Below, one piece after another: positions 56,210-64,000 of a stretch of 64,000 bases of DNA; the stretch's first letter is position 1; the number at the start of each line of letters is the position of its first letter. The DNA lies in assembly GCF_047511655.1 (NCBI RefSeq), contig NC_133390.1, positions 157,973,583 to 158,037,582 on the forward strand, written 5' to 3'. The notes under the pieces are model-generated. The model searched no databases, was not told the DNA's origin, and saw only the letters and a program-made list of their open reading frames with translations. This stretch comes from Castor canadensis (taxonomy: Eukaryota > Chordata > Mammalia > Rodentia > Castoridae). The translations under genes and the position numbers were made by a program.

Positions 56210-57460
56210 AGCTTTTTGTTAACAAAAATTAGGATTATAAATTCAAATCCTAAACTGTATTTTGTAGAACAATTGATTTGAACATACTTTAAAAAGGTAT
56301 GATGGTCTTTCTATCCCCTACTTAAGTGGTGAATTGCCTCCTCCCCTTTCTATAAAATGTAAAGAATGCCTGCAGTATGAAAAGCAGACAAGATGGTTTG
56401 GAAGCGAGATGGGGTGGAGAAGTGAAGGATCTTATTGCAGTTCTTGCCTAGGCCTGTGCCCTGAATTTTTACATCATGTGCTCCAGTGTTCTTTCAGCTT
56501 CGGTATTCCATCTTATGTTCTTTATAGAGTACTGTCTCAGTCATTATCCCATTGGCTACTCCTCGCAGCATGACTTACTGATGGGCACTGATAAGTAGTC
56601 CAGTCAATGGATTATTTGTGTCAGAGCCAGACTGGAATTTAGGGCCCTGACACCAAACAGGTGCTCCAAAACTGGTCATAGAATATGGACTCCTTTTATT
56701 CCTAGTTCAGACAGTTCTTGAATGTATCCCATGTGCCAGAACTTTGTTATATAAGACAGCCTCTAGTTTGGCTCAAACCGATGTCTTCTTTAAGAACCTA
56801 GACTTGGGTTACCTTCTTCTCTGTCCTCAGCAAGGATGCTTTGCTGTTTTGGCCTTAGTCCATTAGACACTGGGGAAGAACAGATGGCCACAGCAGATCA
56901 TCAGGGTGTGATCTCAGGCAGAGTTAGAGAATGAGTTGAGAGCCCTATATCAAACTACTGCTGTTTTTGTGCCTGTGCTTCTGCTCAGGTATTCTCCTTC
57001 CCAGAGCAAAGTGAAACTGGCCAGTCCAGTTCCATTTCCCATCTCCAATCACCACTCCCTGTGTTCATTCTCTCTCCCTGTGCCAAATTGTTGACCCCGG
57101 ACAGACTTCATACAAGGGTTGCTGGGATCTGCTTTCTCCATTGACCCTTTGTACCTATTTCCTCAGCATGTTCCAAGATTGAGGTTAAGGAGTATGGTCC
57201 CACAGCCAGTGTGGCAGCTCCTCTATGTTGATCAGTAGGGCTGTAGGCCTCCTCCCAGGCTCCTACCTATTGCTGTTTTTAAGAAGCAGATTTGCTTAGT
57301 GTGATTCTGCCAAGTAGCCTAAAGCCTAAAGAGTAATCAGTATTGAGAGAAGTTGATGTTTCCTCTTTATCCAAAGTCCTAACTGGAAAAATTTAAGGAA
57401 GCTTGTTTTGAGAGAGGATTACTAGGAACCCTGCAAGAACCTTATAAATCATGAAAAGTT
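56210..57460. other. Intron-like stretch, nothing recognised
   Basis: Unique sequence with no coding character on either strand. Confidence 0.4.
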
Positions 57461-57479
57461 GCAGATGTTCATAATATTT

Positions 57480-57835
57480 GTAACTAAGCATTATAGAGCC
57501 TTTTCATACCTGGTAACTGCCTTTGAGCCATAGAGCAATTCTGTGAGGGAAGCAATGCAAGGATTTCTATTTTTATTTGACGTTTGCAATGATGAAAGCC
57601 CGGGGAAGGTTGGGGAGGACTACTGACCATTTGATAATCATGGTGGCAGAGCCTAAACATAATTAAGATTTGGAAGACAAGTAATTGTAGGTTGAAATCT
57701 GGCACTCACTGCTTGCTAGCTGTGTAATCCTGGGCAAGTTACTTAGCTTGCTGAACCTCAGCAAAGATAGCAGTATCTACTTAAGGTTATTTGTCTGAGG
57801 ATTAAATTATAATAATGTATCATTTATACTTTGCC
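57480..57835. repeat. MIR SINE fragments (two, opposite orientations)
   Basis: A sense MIR-like piece lies at about 57480-57660 ('gagcaattctgtgagggaag'). An antisense piece lies at 57690-57835 ('tgctagctgtgtaatcctgg', 'gcaagttacttagcttgctg'). Confidence 0.65.
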
Positions 57836-57839
57836 AGAA

Positions 57840-59438
57840 AATGCTGGTAAAATACAAAACAAGTATTAGGAGCTCAGTAACTGTAGGTTTCCCATCTCAG
57901 TGCTTTTAAGTGTATTGTTTTTTGAAGTCTTTGAAAATTGGTATTCTCACTTCAGTAAAATAAAATAGATATAGTTAATTCCTATTAACCAGATTATAGT
58001 TAGAGTGCCTCCCTGAGTTAACTGGATTAGAGGGAAGCAGGGTTGCTGCAAACATTTGACGAGGTACTTTCAGTGCAAATCATAGTAGGTTAGAGCTGGT
58101 AGGAGCCCTAGAAATCTGTTCCAATATATTTTCCGCAAACTGTGTGTTCAGAAGAGATGTTAGTAGTTTGGAAGAAGTTAGACTGAATAATGGTAAGTAT
58201 GTTTCTTTACTGTTAATTTACAGCTTACTGAGTGAGCATGTGATTCTTGGGGGTGGTTGAGGATACTTGGGGAGTTAGAATATGCCAGGTTTCCTGTTCT
58301 TATTTGATCTCAGCCTTTTTCTCAGGAGCTGTCATTAATACTTCAAAGAACACTGGTGTTACATGGAAAAGTGTGTACAATGTTGATCTGGTCTCATTCT
58401 TTCTTTTTCTAGGTGAGGCAAGTACGGTCTGTAACTGAGCTTATACAACTAAGTATAAAGCTTAGGGTGCTTGACTCAATTTTGGATTACACCATTATTT
58501 GTACTGCATCATTTTCTAACCAGCAAATCCTAAAATTACAGACAATTCTCAAACTACTAATCAGAGTGCATTGTTAGAACATCAAGCTTTTTGTTTTGAT
58601 GTGTTTGTTCCAGTAAGCAGGAAAATGAGGAAATAGCAGACTTAATGGCCACCGAGTATTTCCAAACAGTTGAAGGACCGAGGGTGAGGTTATTAGCTCA
58701 GTTTCTGGAAATGCGTCTTTAACCCATAAAGCTGAACTCTGATCTTGCTGCAAGATGCTTGGATTGCATTGGGGGAGGGGGATAGGGGAGCAGATCTGGG
58801 GGTGGGTTCATGGTGCAACTTCCTGTGAGAAAGAAATTATGGAAAAAATTCCAGAAAGTCATTTGAAGAGAATATGTCAAATTTTTGCTCTTCTGTCATT
58901 ATCTCTACCACGTACTTGCTGTGAGCTTTCTTTCCAGCTCCTGGCAGAGGGAGTTGTCCTTGGCATTTAGTAGGAGCTGTCACTGCATTTTACTAAGCCT
59001 TCTAGGTATCAAGATACCTACATATTTACTAGATCTAGTTAAAAAAAACACCAAAAAAACCTTTAATTTGCAAAGTCATACAGTAGACTCTTCAAAGCAT
59101 ATCTTATATTTAAAACAGTACTGTGAGTTTTATCTTTCATGTGTCATATAAGGACATTAAGGCTGGGAGAAGAGTAGTCACTTACCTGAGGCCTGACAGC
59201 AAGTTGGTGATAGGTTCCTTGTTATATTTTTGGTACCTAGTATGAGCCTGACATATAGTAGATGTTCAAGAAATATTTACTAATTGAAAATTTAATACAG
59301 TCTCAGGAATGAACTTCAAGTCTTCTAATACTTCACTCAGTATTTAGTTTCAGTAAGTCAGCATAGTGGATCCCAACATTTGGCTCATCTTAGGTCATCA
59401 GATAGATAATACAGAAAAGAAGGGCTAGGTCACTGTCT
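57840..59438. other. Intron-like stretch, nothing recognised
   Basis: Unique AT-rich sequence. The small open frames have no coding context. Confidence 0.4.
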
Positions 59439-59439
59439 C

Positions 59440-59590
59440 TCCCTTTGCCTCTCCCTTCTCCTCCCTTTCCCCCCTCCTCTCCCCTCTTCTCTCTCCTTTC
59501 CCTTCTTCTCCCTCCCCCTGCAGTACTAGGGATTGAATTCAGGACCTTGTGCTTGTTAGTCCTACCCTCTCTTGAGCCATGTCCTCAGAC
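59440..59590 (-). repeat. CT-rich tract plus tRNA-like SINE, antisense
   Basis: The CT-rich run at 59440-59518 leads into 'gcagtactagggattgaatt' and 'cttgagccatgtcctcaga'. Confidence 0.75.
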
Positions 59591-59599
59591 TTACCTTCT

Positions 59600-60355
59600 C
59601 TGTTGGTTGCTGACAGGGATGGCATTTTCTAGCTTTTGCTGCTCTGTGCTTGGTGAGGATCTTGTTCGTCTTCTCTTTCACAGAACTAGCGATCTGAACT
59701 ACAGTCTCAACTGCTCTCATTGCCTCTGTTCCCTATAGCATAGTGACCAGTTATACCCCAGCTTTTTGCTCTGCCCCTGCCTTTCTCTCTCATCACTGTC
59801 TTTCCTTTCCTTCTACTCTGCTGATAGATGAGGAACTTGGCTAAAGCAGAGAGAGAGAGACAGAGGTGAGTGTTCATTGTTGAGGAGTTGTATCAGGAAA
59901 CCTGAGAAACCATTTACTGAAACAGGACCCACCTAGGAGTCTTTCATCTGTTTGTTAACAGAAATTCATTAAGCATCTACTGATTGTAGGAGAGTGCTAG
60001 AGGTTGGAATTGCAGAGATTAATAAAAGTCTGTACCTTCAAAAAGTTCAGAAAATTGAATGGAGGTAGACAGATGTATGAACACAAAGTGCAGTAGATGT
60101 TGCAGCCAGGGCTTGTAGAGGATATCAGTATCCTGAGGACAGAGTGACTAGATCTGCTTGGGGGTAGGAAACAAAGGCTTTTTTTGAAGAATTTTCATCA
60201 AGGGATTTGTACTCAGAAAACTCCTGACCTCAGTCTCCGTCACCAGATCTGAAATTGGTTCCAGTCCTGCTTTATTGATGAAACTTTTTCTTTAACCTTA
60301 CCCAATGTTAAGATTGAATGTATCTATTAAATGGGGCAATTGTAATATCATTTTC
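59600..60355. other. Intron-like stretch, nothing recognised
   Basis: Unique sequence. A short (ga)n tract lies near 59850-59862. Confidence 0.4.
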
Positions 60356-60359
60356 ATTT

Positions 60360-60575
60360 AGAAAATTCCTGAGCAGTTAACTTGCTACTAGTACATTATC
60401 TCATTGAATTCTCACAACAACCTATGGGGAAGGTTCTGTAATGTCATTCTCACTTTACTAATAAGAAAACTAAGGCATAGAGGGGTTAAATTATTTGTTC
60501 AGGACCATGCAGCTGATACATGATAGAGCTGAGATTTGAACCCAGTTGATCTGGCTCCAGGGTTATTCTTCTTAA
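60360..60575 (+). repeat. MIR SINE, near full length
   Basis: 'cattatctcattgaattctc', 'acaacaacctatggggaagg', 'aaactaaggcatagaggggt' and 'gagctgagatttgaacccag' run in MIR order. Confidence 0.88.
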
Positions 60576-60587
60576 AGGACCCCAAGC

Positions 60588-60722
60588 CAGGTATGGTGGC
60601 ATACATCTTGTAGTCTTAGCTTCTTGAGAGGGTGAGATGGGAGGACCATTTGAACCTAGGAGTTTAAAGACCAGTCTGGGTAAGAGAGATCTTTCCTCAA
60701 AAACAAACAAAATAATAATAAG
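60588..60722 (+). repeat. B1-like SINE, sense
   Basis: 'gccaggtatggtggcataca', 'ttgagagggtgagatgggag', 'gaccagtctgggtaagagag', then an A-rich tail. Confidence 0.85.
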
Positions 60723-60724
60723 AA

Positions 60725-61900
60725 AAGGGTCCCCAGATTGTTGTAAGGATGAGAAGTTAAATTCTTAGAATGCATCTACAATATAATAAGCAATTAATAA
60801 ATTATAACAATCATTTGTATTACAAAATAGTCTTTCCTAAAGGCTGTGATGGATTGAGCCCCTGAAAAAGATGTCTCTTTCCTAACTCCCTAGTCTCTCC
60901 TGGCTTTAGTGTCCGTGCAGCCTGCTTCTTTTTTCCTCAAATGCAGGGGTGGGGGCTGTGGTACATGGCACAGCCAAGTTCAGTTGAGTACCTACTCCCT
61001 GAATAACCACTCCAGGCTCCTAAGGGCCTATCCTGAAAGGCAGTGAGGATGCTGAGATAAAATAGATGATGGTCCCTCCTGTCCAGAAATTCAGTCAGGC
61101 TAGAAGGAGAGATGATACTGAAACAGATCTAATCTTCTCAGATGGATCTTAGCCAGCACATTAGACCCTATTGCTCATGGCTCATACTACAACTAGCAAG
61201 GCAAAAATGCTTTGCTATTACATTAATTGTTAAAATAATAATTCTGCTATTATCCTTTTAATCATTAAGACAGCTATTACTAATGTAGAAAAATAGTAAC
61301 ACCTGAGAGAAGATCAGCACCTTAAAAGAGACTTTTCATATGCTCAGTTGGAAGAAAAATCTTATTTTTATGATGAGGGAGTTCTTGGCTTGAGGAAGGT
61401 AGTATGGGGAAGGATTTATGTGTCCACACTTCCACCCCCACAGTCCTCCTTCCAAGCTACCTGATGTGCTCTTTAGTTATCATATACCTTGTAGCTTCTT
61501 ATACCCTGGCACTTTTTTTTATTTGGCAGAAAGAGCAAGGAGGAGGAGGCAGCTTTCTTCGGCAAGACATCTGCCAAGAGAAGCAGTGACTGAGTGCCTG
61601 CTGAGATTGTCAGGGGCTATGCAAGGCCAGCCAGGGCTTATTGAATATGGTATATGCATTATTGCATGAACTACTTACTATTAATCCACCCATGAGCATT
61701 ATTGGAGTTCCTGCCATGTACCTAACAATGTGCTAGGATGTGAAAAATACCCCCAAAGCTCTATTGCTGCTTGTTCAGGAGAAGACCTAACACATGAAAA
61801 AAAGAATATAAAAGACAGGATACTCTGCTTGTGTTGAATAGAGACTTACTACCTCCTTACTGAGCACTGTGTGGTTATGATATAGGAATCCTCCTGATCT
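60725..61900. other. Intron-like stretch, nothing recognised
   Basis: Unique sequence with no coding character. Confidence 0.4.
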
Positions 61901-61904
61901 GCTA

Positions 61905-62070
61905 CTGTCTAGCTCTGGTGTCATCTCCTGCAGCATGCATTCTTACATCTTACGACACTGGCTAAACCATAGTACATATTATTTATTCACTGAGTATGAA
62001 AACTTTGCCAGTCTTCCATAACTTTGTTTATGCTGTTTCCTTTCCCCTAAATGTTCTGTCTCTCACCTGA
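61905..62070 (+). repeat. L2 LINE fragment
   Basis: 'tctggtgtcatctcctgcag', 'catagtacatattatttatt' and 'tcctttcccctaaatgttct' are L2 3' phrasing. Confidence 0.6.
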
Positions 62071-62112
62071 GTGGGGGCTAACTTCTTGTCCCTCCAGACA
62101 AAATGGGAACTT

Positions 62113-62335
62113 TTTTTTGTGTGTGTGTTATTAGGATTTGAACCCTGGGCCTCATGCTTGCTAGGCAGGCACTCTACCGCTTAAGTCACTCCACCAGCCC
62201 TTTTTTGTGTTGAACATTTTCAAGATAGGATCTTGAGAACTATTTGTGCAAGCTGGCTTTGAACCACCATTCTCCTGATCTCTGAGTAGCTAGGATTACA
62301 GGTGGGAGCCATGGGTGCCCAGCAAAAAATGGGAA
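62113..62335 (-). repeat. Composite SINE, antisense, 13-base target duplication
   Basis: The T-rich/GT end, 'aggatttgaaccctgggcct', 'agataggatcttgagaacta' and 'agctaggattacaggtggga' are visible. Flanked by perfect copies of aaaatgggaactt at 62100-62112 and 62336-62348. Confidence 0.93.
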
Positions 62336-62399
62336 CTTGTTGAATGACTCCTTCTGTGACTGTGTCCTCTCCCCCCTTGTGTAAGTGATGCCTTTATTA

Positions 62400-62545
62400 A
62401 AATGAATCATGGGTTTCCTTTTCCTGAGGTCTCCACCATTGGACTGTGATTTCCTCTAGAACAAAGATTGTACCCATTCACTCCTGTACTTTCTACAGTG
62501 TCTGGCAGTAATAGGTGCTCAGTAAATGAGTAAATAAACTTTTTC
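62400..62545 (+). repeat. L2 LINE 3' end
   Basis: 'ggactgtgatttcctctaga', 'acaaagattgtacccattca', 'acagtgtctggcagtaatag' and 'gtgctcagtaaatgagtaaa' form the characteristic L2 terminus. Confidence 0.8.
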
Positions 62546-62679
62546 AGCATATTATTCCTCTGTCTAGGAATCTACAATAACTTCTTTGTGGCATTCAAAA
62601 TTCCATAGAGTCAAAACTAGAGTAAATAAGCACAGGAGAAGATTCATCTTCACATATAAAAGAATAACAATGAGGATTT

Positions 62680-63240
62680 GTTTTTTTTTTTCACCTATTA
62701 ATTTATCCCCTGCATATAATATGATAATACATGACACTGTTAGGTTGCAATGAAAGTGGCATTCATTGGAGATAGCAATATAAATTGGTGTAGCCCTTTT
62801 GGAAAGCAGTTAGGAGATATATTTCTCAAGAGTTATAAAAGTGTTTATACACTTTTTATTTTGACCAATAATTCTACTTCTGGGTCTCTGTGTTTAGGAA
62901 ATAATCCAGTATCTCATGTAAGTTTTCTTTCAGATGCTGTTATTTATGATAGTGAGAAATTGGAAAAGGCTGAAATGACCACCAGTATAAACTATGATAA
63001 ATCCACTCAGGAAAAACCTTGAGCTATTAAAACAGTATTTACGCTGGGTGTGGTGGTACATGCCTATAATCTCAGCACTTGAGAGGCTAAGGCAGGAAAA
63101 TTGTGAGTAAAAGACCATCCCTGTCTCAAAAAACAAAACAAAACAGAAGTAGTTATAAAAAAAATGATGCTTATTGGAAACTATGCAGCAATAAGGTCAG
63201 ATATAATAAATGTATAACATGCAAGTTGAAAAAATAGGTT
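62680..63240 (+). repeat. Ancient L1-type 3' segment, sense, split by a SINE
   Basis: 'tataaattggtgtagccctt', 'gaccaataattctacttctg', 'agtgagaaattggaaaaggc' and, after the SINE at 63040-63150, 'ggaaactatgcagcaataag' follow the order of old mammalian L1/HAL1-type 3' sequence. The 90-codon open frame in it is repeat-derived. Confidence 0.7.
63040..63150 (+). repeat. B1-like SINE, sense, inside the old L1
   Basis: 'gctgggtgtggtggtacatg', 'taatctcagcacttgagagg' and an A-rich tail of caaaa units. Confidence 0.85.
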
Positions 63241-63362
63241 ATACTGGGCATGCTAGTTCATGTCTATAATCCCAGCACTTGGGAAGCTGACAGGAGGATT
63301 GTGAGTTTGAGACCAGCCTGGGCTTCACAATGAGATCCTGACTCAGTAAAAAGAAAAAAACA
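63240..63362 (+). repeat. B1-like SINE, sense
   Basis: 'gggcatgctagttcatgtct', 'aatcccagcacttgggaagc', 'gagaccagcctgggcttcac', then an A-rich tail. Confidence 0.9.
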
Positions 63363-63369
63363 GGTTATT

Positions 63370-64000
63370 AAATTGAATGAATGACCCAACTATGTTAAAA
63401 AACAAAAAGTCCTGGCAGGAAATACTGACAAGATACTAACGGTAGTGATACTCAATAAGAATGGAGGTTTAGGTGATTTTGCATGGTAATTTCACATAAG
63501 CACTAAGTAATGCAAGTCATGTTGTTTAAACATTTCAAAATAATAAAGCAAACTTCTGATCTTTGTTTAGTTTTAAGCAAGGGAGTGATGTGATATTACT
63601 CTAGTGACAGTAGAGTATGAATTTAAATGTAGAAAGAACGGAGAAGAGAGGGCTACATTCTAAAAGAGGCCAAATCATCAGGGCTTGTTGAATGACTTTG
63701 CATGTGTGTCCCCATCTATCTGTCTGCATGTTCAAAGCCCATGCTCTTGCCTCCTTTCAGTTTGGAGGAAACTTTTTTTTTAAACCAGCTACTGCAATGT
63801 AAAAGCCTCTTTAGTGTAATGTCTCCTTTTTTGAGGGAAAAGAGGGCCAGAAAGAGATAATTCTAAGACATAAGAGAAAAAAAGACCATAGATAACAAAT
63901 CTGCTTCTGACTTGATCAGTTGATTTGAGTAGTTTCGAAGTCCATTAGGTATTGCATATGCTGTGGGTATCATTTTGGGGGCTGACTGTGACTAAGTTGT
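63370..64000. other. Intron-like stretch to the window end
   Basis: A fragment near 63560-63650 ('aagcaagggagtgatgtgat') resembles the ancient repeat of 4540-5500. The rest is unique. Confidence 0.35.

Larger units (their letters stand above)
691..64000 (+). other. Putative long first intron of the CpG-island gene
   Basis: No further convincing host exon was found on either strand. Everything after the donor at 690/691 looks intronic: AT-rich unique DNA with SINEs, LINEs and LTR elements. Small non-coding or alternative exons would be invisible by eye. That one gene spans the whole window is inference. Confidence 0.35.

Noticed and set aside
58600..58692. Small exon-like segment (atggccaccgagtatttcc) ending in a gtgagg donor-like site
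   Set aside because: A short run of codons without known similarity. The donor and acceptor are weak and occur by chance in long introns.

Overview
This window is nuclear DNA from a mammal, almost certainly a rodent. It has a CpG-island promoter at the left edge followed by more than 60 kb of AT-rich, intron-like sequence full of interspersed repeats. Many SINEs have a tRNA-derived half reading like 'ggtactggggtttgaactc' joined to or beside a B1-like half. Old MIR, L2 and L1 fragments are also present. This SINE style suggests a beaver/kangaroo-rat type rodent (Castorimorpha), but that is inference from remembered repeat style, not a database match. I see no convincing host protein-coding exon. 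The only gene-like host feature is a GC-rich, probably non-coding first exon ending at a strong splice donor (690/691, + strand). The rest may be its first intron.

Layout. 1-1250: CpG island, GC boxes, putative exon 1. 1251-17427: intron-like DNA with SINEs, MIRs and an ancient repeat. 17428-25353: an old, badly decayed class I (gamma-like) endogenous retrovirus on the + strand, with a 5' LTR, a proline-tRNA primer site, recognisable gag, pol and env, and a 3' LTR cut to about 70 bases. 31504-31826: an antisense solo LTR with a perfect 5-base target-site duplication. 34575-39619: two related antisense LTR-like blocks flanking about 4.3 kb of ORF-poor AT-rich DNA, a candidate non-autonomous retroelement. 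41790-48789: a younger, second class I provirus on the + strand with two LTRs (about 5-6 % different by hand count), a proline primer site, a nearly deleted gag, a frameshifted pro-pol, a long open integrase region and a 288-codon env fragment carrying the whole transmembrane subunit. 49580-51270: an antisense L1 3' segment with SINEs inserted in it. 51380-64000: intron-like DNA with a MaLR-type LTR, MIR, L2, L1 and SINE pieces.

Neither provirus can make a complete set of viral proteins: gag, pol and env each carry stops, frameshifts or deletions. Both proviruses keep the in-frame UAG at the gag/pro boundary, as in gammaretroviruses, and both lie in the same direction as the putative host transcription unit. 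I found no CRISPR array, operon or new enzyme system. The points most worth a second look are the lineage and structure of the two proviruses, the unexplained 34.6-39.6 kb element, and the identity of the CpG-island gene.
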